Below are positions 1 through 9,097 of a stretch of DNA of 64,000 bases, in pieces. Positions within the stretch are counted from its first letter, which is position 1. Each line of letters opens with the position of its first letter. The notes under the pieces are model-generated. The model had not been told where the DNA came from and made no database searches. It saw only the letters and a program-made list of their open reading frames with translations. Made by a program: the position numbers and the translations under genes. Origin of the DNA: SIG452 sp045631485 (GTDB lineage Bacteria; Bacillota; Clostridia; UMGS1840); NCBI GenBank assembly GCA_045631485.1, contig JAZQUU010000038.1:1-64000 (forward strand), read 5' to 3'.

Positions 1-11
1 ACTTTTTTCAT
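1..11 (-). CDS. Start of an unidentified leftward gene (partial)
   Basis: Only the first codons (Met-Lys-Lys) of a leftward gene are inside the window. The ATG at 11-9 follows GGAGG (24-20) by eight bases, a good ribosome binding site. That site is inside an 18-bp perfect inverted repeat (16-33 and 62-79). The product cannot be identified. Confidence 0.5.
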
Positions 12-15
12 AGAT

Positions 16-79
16 AAATCCTCCAAATATGTTCTTTTGACTGGCAGGTCATTACCATTGTAACATATTTGGAGGATTT
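16..79 (-). promoter_or_regulatory. 18-bp inverted repeat enclosing the ribosome binding site of the edge gene
   Basis: The arms 16-33 and 62-79 are perfectly complementary, with a 28-base spacer. On the leftward transcript the downstream arm carries the GGAGG of the edge gene and the upstream arm carries CCTCC, so the hairpin would hide the ribosome binding site. Read rightward, the hairpin is followed by a T-run (77-82) and could pass for a terminator, but no rightward gene precedes it in the window. Confidence 0.55.
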
Positions 80-103
80 TTTCTCATCGGTTAACCTCTT
101 TTG

Positions 104-128
104 AACCACGCGACTATCGCGTGGTTTT
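104..128. terminator. GC-rich hairpin, possible terminator
   Basis: A 9-bp perfect stem (104-112 with 118-126) with a 5-base loop. It is followed by TT in the rightward direction only, and by no T-run leftward. Its role is unclear; it may belong to the leader of the edge gene. Confidence 0.35.
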
Positions 129-138
129 CATTATACAA

Positions 139-169
139 AAAAAACTGCAACAGAGAGTTGCAGTTTTTT
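139..169 (-). terminator. Terminator of the lon-hisS-aspS-export operon
   Basis: A 13-bp perfect stem (139-151 with 157-169), loop AGAGA, with A/T tails on both sides. It sits nine bases beyond the stop codon of the last operon gene, so it is the likely Rho-independent terminator and could work in both directions. Confidence 0.85.
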
Positions 170-177
170 GGTAGTTA

Positions 178-666
178 CTAAAAAATCCATTGCAGAAAGC
201 TCATTGCTCCCGTGGTTAAAAAGGTTGCCACCAGGGTTCCCAAAAAGATGGCAGGCAAAGCGTATTTTTCACGCATATCTAAAAGTGCCGCAATCATGGA
301 GCCAGTAATGGCACCGGTGCCGGGAACGGGAAGTGCCACAAAGAAAAACAATCCCCAAGCAGAATATTTCTGAAGCTGTGCCGCTTTTTTGTGAGTACGT
401 TCCTCCAGCTTTTCTGCAAGTTTACAAAACAACTTGGTTCTTCGTAAGAATCCTAAAATCGGACGGAAGAAAAAGATGATGAAGGGCACGGGAATCATAT
501 TCCCCAATACGCTTAATCCAAACAACTGCCAATAAGGCATTCCGCTTCCCATAAAGAATAAAATGGAATACCTTGCTTCCACCATGGGAATCATGGCAGA
601 AAGCATAATTTTCAACCATAACGGTATGGGAAGATTCACAAAAAAATTCTGAATTGCTTCTTTCAT
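178..666 (-). CDS. Small multidrug export family protein (COG2426/PF06695-like)
   Basis: A 162-residue integral membrane protein resembling the 'putative small multi-drug export protein' family. Family-like features are an early acidic-basic pair in VEARYSI (about residues 29-35), a basic cytoplasmic stretch (about 72-95) and the reentrant motif PVPGTGAITGS (about 113-123). Hydrophobic segments precede and follow these. The substrate is unknown, and the family name is historical rather than proof of drug export. It is the last gene of the leftward operon, 26 bases after aspS, with GGAG before the ATG. The pairing with tRNA synthetases looks like co-transcription rather than shared function. 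Confidence 0.85.
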   Translation of the reverse strand: MKEAIQNFFVNLPIPLWLKIMLSAMIPMVEARYSILFFMGSGMPYWQLFGLSVLGNMIPVPFIIFFFRPILGFLRRTKLFCKLAEKLEERTHKKAAQLQKYSAWGLFFFVALPVPGTGAITGSMIAALLDMREKYALPAIFLGTLVATFLTTGAMSFLQWIF

Positions 667-692
667 TCTTCGTTCTCCAAATCAGATGGTAA

Positions 693-2486
693 TTAGTCTT
701 CTTTTTCGGGTTTTACACAAGCAATGTTTAAGTCGGTTAACTGTTTGTCATCCACAAAGTCGGGAGCGTTGGTCATCAATTCGGATGCGTTCTGCACTTT
801 GGGGAATGCGATAACATCACGGATAGAATCACAACCTGCCATCAGCATACAAAGTCTGTCCAGACCGTATGCCATACCACCATGAGGTGGAGGACCAAAA
901 CGGAATGCATCAATTAAGAAGCCGAACCGTTCCTGAGCAGCTTCTTTGGTGAAGCCAAGCACCTGGAACATTTTTTCCTGAAGCTTGGTGTCAAAGATAC
1001 GGATACTGCCGCCGCCGATTTCGTTACCGTTCAACACGATATCGTATGCTTTTGCACGAACTTCACCGGGAGCGGATTCCAGTTTATCCAAATCTTCATC
1101 CATGGGTGCGGTGAAGGGATGATGTTTTGCCACATAGCGATTTTCTTCTTCATCAAACTCTAAGAGGGGGAAGTTTACAACCCATAAGAAGGAGAAGGAA
1201 TTTTCATCGTATAAATTAAATTTCTTCGCCAAATCGCAACGCAAGCTTCCCAAAACGGTGTAAACCACGTCGGTTTTATCCGCAACAATTAAGATAATAT
1301 CGCCTGCTTTTGCATTGGCTTTTTGGATAACTCTTGCAAGTTGTTCTTCGCTCATAAATTTGGCAATGGGAGATTTCACGCCGTCTTCGTTTACCACGAT
1401 ATATGCCAAGCCTTTACCGCCGTAGGTTTTTACCAACTCGCCCAATGCATCAATTTCTTTACGGGAGAGCTTTGCGCCCATACCTTCCCCGTTGATACAT
1501 TTTACGCTGCCGCCGTTTGCCAGAGCATTCTGGAAGACGGTGAATTCCACGTCTTTCACTTCTTCGGACAAATCAACCAGTTCCAAGCCGAAACGGTTAT
1601 CGGGCTTATCGGAGCCGTAGCGTTCCATTGCTTCCTTGTAATCCATTCTCATAAAGGGAGTCTGGATATCCATATCTAACACTTCTTTGAAAACTCGTTT
1701 CAAGAAGCCTTCGTTCATTGCGATAACGTCATCCATTTCCACGAAGGACATTTCCAAGTCAATCTGAGTGAACTCGGGCTGACGGTCTGCACGCAGGTCT
1801 TCATCACGGAAGCATCTTGCAATCTGAATGTAGCGGTCAAAACCGGATAACATCAGAAGCTGTTTGTAAAGCTGAGGAGACTGAGGCAACGCATAGAATT
1901 TTTCAGGATGCACACGGCTGGGCACCAAATAGTCTCTTGCGCCTTCGGGAGTGGACTTGGTGAGATAGGGAGTTTCGATTTCCAAAAAGCCGTTTTCATC
2001 ATAATAGTCTCTTGCGATTTTGGAGATTTTGTGACGCATGATGATGTTTTTCTGCATTTCGGGACGGCGCAAATCCAGATAACGGTATTTTAATTTAATC
2101 TGGTCGTTTGCTTCCACATCGGATGCAATAACAAAGGGAGTGGGTTCGGAAACGGAAAGTACTCTCAGTTCCTCCGCCACAATTTCAATTTCCCCGGTTT
2201 TGATATTTTTGTTGAATGCACCGCTTCTCTGCCGAACGGTACCTTTTACGGCGATAACATATTCGTTATGAACGCCTTTTGCCTTGTTTAAAAGCTCCAC
2301 ATTGATGGTTTCATCAAACACAATCTGAACAAGACCGGTTCTGTCACGAAGGTCGATGAACACCAAAGAGCCGATATCTCTTTGTTTATTTACCCAACCT
2401 GCAACCGACACAGTCTGTCCGATAGAGGAAGAATCAAAGTCGTTTGCATAGTTGGTACGTTTAAATCCCTGCAAGGTTTCTGCCAT
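693..2486 (-). CDS. aspS: Aspartate--tRNA ligase
   Basis: A 597-residue class II aminoacyl-tRNA synthetase that charges tRNA-Asp in the cytoplasm. The order is an N-terminal OB-fold anticodon-binding domain (about 1-110), a catalytic core with motif 2 (FRDEDLRADRQPEFTQ, about 220), a GAD insertion (about 300-415) and motif 3 (GLDRL near the C-terminus). The GAD insertion and full length mark the bacterial type. Without gatCAB in view, discriminating versus non-discriminating activity cannot be decided. The ATG at 2486 is preceded by AAAGGA. The gene lies 27 bases after hisS, the usual Firmicutes hisS-aspS pair. Confidence 0.97.
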   Translation of the reverse strand: MAETLQGFKRTNYANDFDSSSIGQTVSVAGWVNKQRDIGSLVFIDLRDRTGLVQIVFDETINVELLNKAKGVHNEYVIAVKGTVRQRSGAFNKNIKTGEIEIVAEELRVLSVSEPTPFVIASDVEANDQIKLKYRYLDLRRPEMQKNIIMRHKISKIARDYYDENGFLEIETPYLTKSTPEGARDYLVPSRVHPEKFYALPQSPQLYKQLLMLSGFDRYIQIARCFRDEDLRADRQPEFTQIDLEMSFVEMDDVIAMNEGFLKRVFKEVLDMDIQTPFMRMDYKEAMERYGSDKPDNRFGLELVDLSEEVKDVEFTVFQNALANGGSVKCINGEGMGAKLSRKEIDALGELVKTYGGKGLAYIVVNEDGVKSPIAKFMSEEQLARVIQKANAKAGDIILIVADKTDVVYTVLGSLRCDLAKKFNLYDENSFSFLWVVNFPLLEFDEEENRYVAKHHPFTAPMDEDLDKLESAPGEVRAKAYDIVLNGNEIGGGSIRIFDTKLQEKMFQVLGFTKEAAQERFGFLIDAFRFGPPPHGGMAYGLDRLCMLMAGCDSIRDVIAFPKVQNASELMTNAPDFVDDKQLTDLNIACVKPEKED

Positions 2487-2513
2487 TTGTAATCAATCCT
2501 TTCTGTATGGTTA

Positions 2514-3764
2514 TTACGCTTTCACAATCGTTGCGATTTCATCGGGAGCTGCATTTACAGTTTCCCCGTTTTGCATATTTTTAACGGGATAGCTGTTTTG
2601 AGCCAGTTCGTCATCTCCGATAACTACGGTATAGTTTGCGCCGATTTTGTCGGCATATTTCATCTGTGCTTTTACGGAACGTCCGTTTAAATCATATTCT
2701 GCACTAATTCCTTGTCCGCGAAGATTGTAAACAAGCTGATACACCTGTTTTTTCGCTGCATCTCCGATGGGAATCAAGAACACATCGGGTGTGTTTTCAG
2801 GCACATTCATAGAACCTTCCGCCAATAACAGCAAACGCTCAATGCCCATTGCAAAGCCGATACCCGGTGCATCATTGCCGCCTAAGTCGGCAATCAGACC
2901 ATCGTATCTGCCGCCGCCCAACACAGTACCCTGTGCACCGATATTATCGGACACAAATTCAAACACGGTTTTGGAATAGTAGTCTAAGCCACGGACAATC
3001 CCTTTATCGATTTTGTAGGTGATGCCCACGGTGTCTAAAATATCGGTCACGGTGTTGAAATGGTCACGGCAATCGTCGCAGACACAATCAAAAATAGTGG
3101 GAGCATCCTGGATTAAGGACTGGCAAACCTCGGATTTGCAGTCAAAAATTCGCATAGGATTCTTGCCGAGTCTTTCTTGGCAGGTTTCGCACAAGGAATC
3201 TTTTTTTGCTTCCAAAAATGCTTTCAACTTTTCGTTATAGGCTTTGCGGCATTCCTTACAACCGATATTATTTAAGTTTAAGGTAATGTTGCCGATATTT
3301 AAGCGTTTAAAAATTTCGGCACCGAAAATGATAGCTTCCGCATCGGAATTGGGAGTGGTGGTGCCAAGCATTTCCACCCCAAACTGATGAAATTCACGAA
3401 GTCTGCCTGCCTGAGGCTTTTCATAACGGAAGCAGGAAATCATATAAAACAGTTTTAAGGGCAACACCCCTGCATACAAACCGTTTTCCACAAAGCTTCT
3501 TGCCACGCCTGCAGTTCCTTCGGGACGAAGGGTAATACTTCTGCCCCCTTTATCCAGGAAGGTGTACATTTCTTTGGTTACCACATCGGTGGTGTCCCCT
3601 ACTCCACGGGCAAACACTTCGGTTGCCTCAAAGGTGGGGGTTCTGATTTCTTTAAAATTAAAATCGTTACAGATTTGTTTTAACACGCTTTCCACATACT
3701 GCCAACGGTAACTGTCCTGAGGCAATACGTCTTTGGTTCCTTTGGGTGCGGTTAATTTTGCCAT
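2514..3764 (-). CDS. hisS: Histidine--tRNA ligase
   Basis: A 416-residue class II synthetase for tRNA-His. The N-terminus KGTKDVLPQ, motif 2 (CFRYEKPQAGRLREFHQ), the histidine-specific LDYYSKTVFEF segment and the C-terminal anticodon-binding domain are all present. The central Cys-rich stretch (about 195-235) is common in clostridial HisRS. I place the start at the ATG at 3764 because GAAAGGG lies eight bases upstream. A GTG nine bases further out (3773) overlaps that ribosome binding site and is unlikely. The binding site itself overlaps the lon stop codon, so the two genes are probably translationally coupled. Confidence 0.96.
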   Translation of the reverse strand: MAKLTAPKGTKDVLPQDSYRWQYVESVLKQICNDFNFKEIRTPTFEATEVFARGVGDTTDVVTKEMYTFLDKGGRSITLRPEGTAGVARSFVENGLYAGVLPLKLFYMISCFRYEKPQAGRLREFHQFGVEMLGTTTPNSDAEAIIFGAEIFKRLNIGNITLNLNNIGCKECRKAYNEKLKAFLEAKKDSLCETCQERLGKNPMRIFDCKSEVCQSLIQDAPTIFDCVCDDCRDHFNTVTDILDTVGITYKIDKGIVRGLDYYSKTVFEFVSDNIGAQGTVLGGGRYDGLIADLGGNDAPGIGFAMGIERLLLLAEGSMNVPENTPDVFLIPIGDAAKKQVYQLVYNLRGQGISAEYDLNGRSVKAQMKYADKIGANYTVVIGDDELAQNSYPVKNMQNGETVNAAPDEIATIVKA

Positions 3765-3779
3765 ATCAATCACCCTTTC

Positions 3780-6203
3780 TTATATTTTGCTCTCATAGAG
3801 ATTGTAGTTTGAAAATCCATCTTCGGAAATTGCCATAAAATCATCCTCATCTTTGGGGAGTAACGCAATTTCCAACACTTCCCAAAATTCCGAAACGCTC
3901 ATAAAATTGAAGTCTGCGAAAATTTCTTTCGGAATGTCTTCCAAATCCTTTTCGTTTTCTTTGGGAATGATAATGTTAAACACCCCTGCTCGGTGAGCAG
4001 AAATGGATTTTTCTTTTAATCCGCCGATGGGAAGCACCTTCCCGCGGATGGAAATTTCACCCGTCATTGCCACATCATTTCGGATTTTTCTGCCCGTTAG
4101 TGCAGAAGTAACCGCTAAGGCAATGGTAATCCCTGCGGAGGGGCCGTCTTTGGGAGTCGCCCCGTCGGGGAAGTGAATATAGATATCTTTGGTTTTATAA
4201 AACTCTTTATCCAAATGCAAACGTTCTGCCACAGAACGAATGTAGGCAACTGCAATTTTTGCAGATTCTTTCATCACATCGCCCAAGCTGCCTGTTGCTT
4301 CGATTTTACCTGTACCGTCCACGGCAACCGCTTCGCAGAACAAGGTGTCACCACCTGCAGCAGTCCAGGCAAGACCTAGCGCCGCACCCACTTCGGGAGC
4401 AGGATTTTTGGGGTCAATCGTATATTTCTTTTTGCCTAAGAAAGTTTCCAAATTAGCTTCATTCACCGTCAGAGATTTTTTATCGGATAACAGCATTTCT
4501 TTTTCCGCTTTGCGAATCAGGGTAACCAAGTTTCGCTCTAACCTGCGAACCCCTGCTTCTCTCACATAATAATCAATGATGGAATAAATGGCGCTATCTT
4601 CAATTTTTAAGGTCTTCCTGGTGATTTTATGCTCTTTATACTGCTTTTTCACCAGATAATCAGTAGCAATCCGATATTTTTCATAACGGGTATAGCCCGA
4701 TAACTCAATCACTTCCATACGGTCAAGCAACGGACCGGGAATGGTGTCCAAACTGTTTGCCGTGGTGATAAAAAGCACTTCGGATAAGTCAAAGGGCAAA
4801 TCTACATAGTGGTCGGTAAAGGTGTTGTTTTGCTCCTTATCCAATGCTTCCAAAAGCGCACTGGCAGGGTCACCTCTCATATCCTTGCCGAGCTTATCAA
4901 TTTCATCCAATAAGATAAGCGGATTTTTCACACCTGCGGTGCGAATCGCAGACATAATCTTACCGGGCATTGCACCCACGTAAGTCCGTCTGTGCCCACG
5001 GATTTCCGCCTCGTCATGCACACCGCCCAAAGACATTCTCTGATATTTTCTGCCGATGGAATCTGCAATTGATTTTACAATGGAGGTTTTCCCGACACCG
5101 GGAGGACCCACCAAGCATAAAATCTGGGATTTGATTTCGGGATTAAACTTCTTGGCAGACAGATATTCCAAAAGCTTTTCTTTCACTTTATCCAGACCGT
5201 AATGGTCACGATCCAGCTTATCCAGACATTTTTTCAAATCAATATTCTCTTTGGTGGTTTTTAACCAGGGCAAATCGAACAAAGTGTCCAGATAGTTTCT
5301 TTCCACCATGGTTTCCTGCGCCTGAGGATGCATTTTTGCAAATCGACTGATTTGTTTTTTCAGTTTTTCGTAAGAGTCTTCGGATAAAGCAGTTCTGATT
5401 GCTTCCAATTTTTGGTAATACTGCTCCGATTCGGAATGAACATCTTCTTCCTCGCCAAGTTCCTCGTGAATGGCACGAAGCTGCTCTCTTAAATAATACT
5501 CTTTCTGATTTTTATCAATCTGGCTTTTTACCTTTGCCTGAATATCAATTTCTAGCTGCAGAAGGTCAATTTCCGCCGTTAAAATTTTAATCAGTTCGGC
5601 AACACGTTTTCTGGGATCCAACAGTTCCAGAAGATACTGTTTTTCATCGTAATCAATAAACAGACTTCCGCAGATAATATCAGTTAATTTTTCGATATCG
5701 CTTGTGGAAACAATACCTCCCATCACATCGGGAGAAATTCTGCCGACAAGCTTGAAATATTCCGCATACACATCCTTTAAGGAACGAATCTGTGCTTCCA
5801 GCTGTTTGGAACGACGGGTCACCTGCCGACGAGGGCAACGCTTCACCTGAGAGAAAAGCATTCCGTCTTTTTCATACACCAAAAAGCTTTCTCCTCGGAT
5901 TCTGGCATCCACAAGCACTCTCACGCAGTTATTGGGAAGCTTTAACAGTTGCTTCACCTTGGCAATGGTGCCCACACGGTAAAAATCACCCTCCTTGGGA
6001 TGCTCCACGGAAGGGTCCACCTGCGCCAACAAAAACACCGGCTTATTATGCTGCATTGCATATTCAATTGCCGCCACGGAAATTTTTCTCTGAGCATCCA
6101 GATGCATCACCGTGTGCGGAAAAATGGAAACACCACGAAGAGGCAGAACCGCCATTTCTTCGGTGATAATTTCTTCTATCATAGTTTGGTTTTCTCTTGC
6201 CAT
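3780..6203 (-). CDS. lon: ATP-dependent protease La
   Basis: An 807-residue cytosolic AAA+ serine protease that degrades misfolded and regulatory proteins. An N-terminal LON substrate-binding domain (about 15-210) and coiled coil are followed by the AAA+ module with Walker A GPPGVGKT at 366-373 and a proteolytic domain with the Ser-Lys dyad (Ser689 in DGPSAG, Lys732). Length and motifs are normal. A short acidic-aromatic C-terminal tail follows the protease domain. AAGGAG sits eight bases before the ATG. It is the first gene of the leftward operon, with a sigma-A-type promoter at 6310-6338. Confidence 0.97.
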   Translation of the reverse strand: MARENQTMIEEIITEEMAVLPLRGVSIFPHTVMHLDAQRKISVAAIEYAMQHNKPVFLLAQVDPSVEHPKEGDFYRVGTIAKVKQLLKLPNNCVRVLVDARIRGESFLVYEKDGMLFSQVKRCPRRQVTRRSKQLEAQIRSLKDVYAEYFKLVGRISPDVMGGIVSTSDIEKLTDIICGSLFIDYDEKQYLLELLDPRKRVAELIKILTAEIDLLQLEIDIQAKVKSQIDKNQKEYYLREQLRAIHEELGEEEDVHSESEQYYQKLEAIRTALSEDSYEKLKKQISRFAKMHPQAQETMVERNYLDTLFDLPWLKTTKENIDLKKCLDKLDRDHYGLDKVKEKLLEYLSAKKFNPEIKSQILCLVGPPGVGKTSIVKSIADSIGRKYQRMSLGGVHDEAEIRGHRRTYVGAMPGKIMSAIRTAGVKNPLILLDEIDKLGKDMRGDPASALLEALDKEQNNTFTDHYVDLPFDLSEVLFITTANSLDTIPGPLLDRMEVIELSGYTRYEKYRIATDYLVKKQYKEHKITRKTLKIEDSAIYSIIDYYVREAGVRRLERNLVTLIRKAEKEMLLSDKKSLTVNEANLETFLGKKKYTIDPKNPAPEVGAALGLAWTAAGGDTLFCEAVAVDGTGKIEATGSLGDVMKESAKIAVAYIRSVAERLHLDKEFYKTKDIYIHFPDGATPKDGPSAGITIALAVTSALTGRKIRNDVAMTGEISIRGKVLPIGGLKEKSISAHRAGVFNIIIPKENEKDLEDIPKEIFADFNFMSVSEFWEVLEIALLPKDEDDFMAISEDGFSNYNLYESKI

Positions 6204-6309
6204 ATATTAAACTCCTTGTGATGACCAATCGGATTCTTAGAAGATTTGTTTGGAACCCGTGGGTTCCGAAAGCATACTGATAAATGGTCATACATATACA
6301 TTAAATAAT

Positions 6310-6338
6310 ATTATACAATAACTTCTCTAAAAAAGCAA
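6310..6338 (-). promoter_or_regulatory. Sigma-A-type promoter of the lon operon
   Basis: Leftward TTGCTT (6338-6333), 17-base spacer, TATAAT (6315-6310). It lies about 110 bases before the lon ATG. The leader between them contains a small perfect hairpin (6252-6267) and a complementary pair around 6221-6227 and 6285-6291. I see no clear CtsR or HrcA operator. Confidence 0.7.
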
Positions 6339-6387
6339 GTAAAATTTTCGGATTTCGGGAGAGAAACCGTCCTCACATTGAAATCTT

Positions 6388-7392
6388 ATGAAAAAACATA
6401 CGAAAGAAGGCATATTTTTGGCAAAAAAGTTACGCTTTTTCCCACTCCTCGCAGGATGTGGAATTTATCTTGCAATCTGGCTGATTCCCTTATTGTTCGG
6501 AATTTTCGGAGCGTCCTTTTTCAAGGACTCCGTTCCCGAACATCAAAATCCGCTAACGGCAGAAATCCCGTCCGAAATCACTCTTTGGCATCAGGGGGTT
6601 CCCCTTAAGCTTCCCCTGGAAGAATATCTTTACGGTGTGGTGGCGGCAGAAATGCCTGCATCCTTTGAAACGGAAGCGCTAAAGGCACAAGCGGTTGCCG
6701 CAAGAACCTACACCGTGAACCGCAAAAAATCCCCCAACAAAGACCATCCAAACGCCGATGTCTGCTCCGATTCCGCTCATTGCAAGGCATACCTCACCCC
6801 CGAAGAATTATCCCGAAAATTCTCAGAAAATCCCGCTTATCTTGAAAAAATCAGACAAGCCGTGAATGACACAAAACATCAGATTCTTCTGTATCGGGGA
6901 GAGCCCATTTCCGCGGTCTTTCATTCCACTTCATCGGGAATGACGGAAAATGCGGAGGATGTGTGGGAAAATGCGGTTCCCTACCTGATTTCCGTGGAAT
7001 CCTCGGGAGAAGATGCATCCCCAAGGTATCAGGAAACCAAGGAGTTTTCTTTTGCCGAATTTCAGAAAAAAATCAAGTTGGGAACCAAAGCGATTCACTT
7101 TACCGATAACCCCAAAAACTGGTTCTCCGATTGGGTATATAACGAATCGGGAAGCGTAAAATCCGTGTCAATTTGCGGAGTTTCCTTTTCGGGAGTGGAT
7201 CTTCGGTCTCTTTTAGGGCTTCGGTCTGCCAATTTCACGGTGGAAATCACCGACTCTGTGACGATTACAACCAAAGGATACGGCCACGGAGTGGGAATGA
7301 GCCAATACGGTGCCAACCACCTGGCAAAAATGGGTTACACCTACGACCAAATTTTAAAAAAATATTACACCGGCGTGGAAATTGCCAACTAA
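6388..7392 (+). CDS. spoIID: Stage II sporulation protein D (peptidoglycan lytic transglycosylase)
   Basis: A 334-residue mother-cell membrane enzyme that cleaves septal peptidoglycan during engulfment. One N-terminal membrane segment (about 20-43) precedes the SpoIID domain. The catalytic glutamate is Glu88 in GVVAAEMPASF, and Cys126 and Cys132 match the metal-binding cysteines of the family. The C-terminal GYGHGVGMSQYGA signature is intact. The ATG has only a weak ribosome binding site. A sigma-E-like pair (GCATACT at 6272, 14 bases, CATATACA at 6293) lies upstream, but the match is loose. The next gene is its usual clostridial partner, spoIIQ. Confidence 0.95.
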   Translation: MKKHTKEGIFLAKKLRFFPLLAGCGIYLAIWLIPLLFGIFGASFFKDSVPEHQNPLTAEIPSEITLWHQGVPLKLPLEEYLYGVVAAEMPASFETEALKAQAVAARTYTVNRKKSPNKDHPNADVCSDSAHCKAYLTPEELSRKFSENPAYLEKIRQAVNDTKHQILLYRGEPISAVFHSTSSGMTENAEDVWENAVPYLISVESSGEDASPRYQETKEFSFAEFQKKIKLGTKAIHFTDNPKNWFSDWVYNESGSVKSVSICGVSFSGVDLRSLLGLRSANFTVEITDSVTITTKGYGHGVGMSQYGANHLAKMGYTYDQILKKYYTGVEIAN

Positions 7393-7396
7393 AAAG

Positions 7397-7425
7397 GTAT
7401 AAAAAAACACCGTACGGTTACAATG
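7397..7425 (+). promoter_or_regulatory. Forespore sigma-F-type promoter
   Basis: GTATA (7397-7401), a 14-base spacer, then GGTTACAATG (7416-7425). Both boxes fit the known sigma-F consensus GYWTA and GGNNANANTR at every defined position. It lies 38 bases before the spoIIQ-like ATG, the gene that is sigma-F controlled in Bacillus. Confidence 0.7.
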
Positions 7426-7463
7426 GACATAGAAACTAATTTCAAAATAAAGGACGGATTTTT

Positions 7464-8141
7464 ATGAAAAAAGGAAAAACTTTTCTCACTCTTCTGGGAC
7501 TTGCGGGCTTTATCACCGCCGTAACATTATCGGTTTCCAATCTGATGACTTCCCATCTGGAAGAAGAACTTGCCAAAAAGGCAAACACCAACCTTGAACG
7601 GTTGACGGATGCGACTCCCAAAGCCACATTTACCCCCGTCGCACGCCCTACCCTGCCACCCTCTCCAACACCTGTTCCAACCCCCGAAAATACTCCGATT
7701 CCAACCCCAACCGTGCTTCGGTTGTCTCTGCCTGCAACGGGAGCTGAGGTGCTTTCCGATTTTACGGATGATATGCCCGTATTTCAGGCAACCTACGGCG
7801 ATTACCGCACCCATACGGGAATGGATTTCGGCGGAAGACAAAACAATCCCGTGTATGCCGCATCCGACGGAATCGTTGTGAAAAATGAATTTGATTACGA
7901 AAAAGGATACACGGTGGAGCTTTCTCACGAGGGCGGTTATCTGACCCGTTATTGCAACCTTTCGGGAGATGATATGGTCACCTTGGGACAAGAAATCGCA
8001 CAAGGGGAACAAATCGGCACAATGGGAGACTCGGGCATCTGGGAATCCCATCTTCCCTGCCATCTGCATTTTGAACTGGAACAAGACGGGGAACTCATCA
8101 ATCCCAAAGCATACTTCGCCGCATCACTCACCTCGGAATAA
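7464..8141 (+). CDS. spoIIQ: SpoIIQ-type M23 (LytM) peptidase
   Basis: A 225-residue protein with one N-terminal membrane segment (about 5-27), a Pro/Thr-rich linker (about 52-84) and a C-terminal LytM domain. The zinc ligands look complete: His117 and Asp121 in HTGMD, and His202 in HLHFEL. This resembles clostridial SpoIIQ rather than the degenerate Bacillus protein, so it may keep endopeptidase activity. In the forespore it would pair with SpoIIIAH across the septum. AAAGGA precedes the ATG. The position directly after spoIID and the sigma-F-like promoter support the name. Confidence 0.88.
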   Translation: MKKGKTFLTLLGLAGFITAVTLSVSNLMTSHLEEELAKKANTNLERLTDATPKATFTPVARPTLPPSPTPVPTPENTPIPTPTVLRLSLPATGAEVLSDFTDDMPVFQATYGDYRTHTGMDFGGRQNNPVYAASDGIVVKNEFDYEKGYTVELSHEGGYLTRYCNLSGDDMVTLGQEIAQGEQIGTMGDSGIWESHLPCHLHFELEQDGELINPKAYFAASLTSE

Positions 8142-8189
8142 TCCTTTGATTGCAAGGGTTTTGACGAAAATTTTGTCGAACGATTTTTC

Positions 8190-8218
8190 TTTACTTTTTG
8201 CTTTTTTTCTGCTATAAT
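8190..8218 (+). promoter_or_regulatory. Sigma-A-type promoter of the parB-like gene
   Basis: TTTACT (8190-8195), 17-base spacer, TATAAT (8213-8218), about 50 bases before the ATG at 8270. It also argues against starts upstream of 8270. Confidence 0.7.
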
Positions 8219-8269
8219 ACAATAAAAATTGGAAATTATTTCCATTTAACAACAAAAGGAGCGAATTGT

Positions 8270-9094
8270 ATGAATCTGTTGCCAAAAATACCGCAAAAAA
8301 ACCGAATGATTCGTGTATCCGCGGATTCCATTTTAAAAAATCCTCATCAACCCCGTAAAATTTTTGAAGAAGCCGCCCTGTTTGAACTGGCAGAATCCAT
8401 TCGTTCCTGCGGAATCATCCAACCGTTGACCGTGAGAAAATTAAATGATACCACCTATGAACTGATTGCAGGGGAACGGCGCCTAAAAGCCGCAAAACTT
8501 ATCGGCTTAAAAGAAGTTCCCGTGATTGTGATGAATGTGAACGAAGATGCCTCCGCTCTGGTTGCTTTAATTGAAAACCTCCAAAGAGCAGACCTTAGCT
8601 TTTTTGAAGAGGCAATTTCTTACGATAAACTGATTCGGGAATTTGCCTACACGCAGGACGAGCTTGCCTTTAAGCTTGGCAAAAAACAGTCCACCATCGC
8701 CAACAAGCTCCGTCTGCTCCGGCTGAGTGATGAAATCAAAGCCCTGGCGGTGGAGCATCAGTTAAGCGAACGGCATTGCAGGTCTCTGCTCCGCATCGAG
8801 CAGGAAGAATTGCAAAAAAAGGCACTTCATCAGATTATTTCCAAAAATCTGAATGTGATGGAAACGGAAACCTATGTGGACAGTTTACTGTGCGAAAAAG
8901 CTTCAAAAGAGAAAAAAGAAAAACGCTTAGTTCCTCTGTTTCGGGATATCCGCATTTTTTCCAACACCTTAAAACAGGCGGTGGAAATGATGAATAAAGC
9001 AGGCGTTCCCGCCAATTCCAAAAAAAATGAAACCGACGACTATATCGAATATGTTGTGAGAATCAATAAATCTCAAATTCCCCAATCCTCCTAA
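8270..9094 (+). CDS. ParB/Noc family chromosome partitioning or nucleoid occlusion protein
   Basis: A 274-residue cytoplasmic DNA-binding protein. It has a ParB N-terminal CTPase region (LIAGERRLKAAKL and ENLQRADLSFFEEA), a helix-turn-helix (TQDELAFKLGKKQSTIANKLRLLRL) and a short dimerisation tail. ParB proteins load on parS sites and slide as CTP-bound clamps; Noc paralogues bind other sites and keep division off the nucleoid. No parA is next to it, so a Noc-like role is possible. I chose the ATG at 8270 because AAAAGGAG lies just upstream and the promoter at 8190-8218 leaves no room for earlier starts. Confidence 0.85.
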   Translation: MNLLPKIPQKNRMIRVSADSILKNPHQPRKIFEEAALFELAESIRSCGIIQPLTVRKLNDTTYELIAGERRLKAAKLIGLKEVPVIVMNVNEDASALVALIENLQRADLSFFEEAISYDKLIREFAYTQDELAFKLGKKQSTIANKLRLLRLSDEIKALAVEHQLSERHCRSLLRIEQEELQKKALHQIISKNLNVMETETYVDSLLCEKASKEKKEKRLVPLFRDIRIFSNTLKQAVEMMNKAGVPANSKKNETDDYIEYVVRINKSQIPQSS

Positions 9095-9097
9095 ACG

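Noticed and set aside
16..79. Invertible promoter flanked by the 18-bp inverted repeat
   Set aside because: The 28-base spacer is too short to hold a promoter, and no invertase gene is in view.
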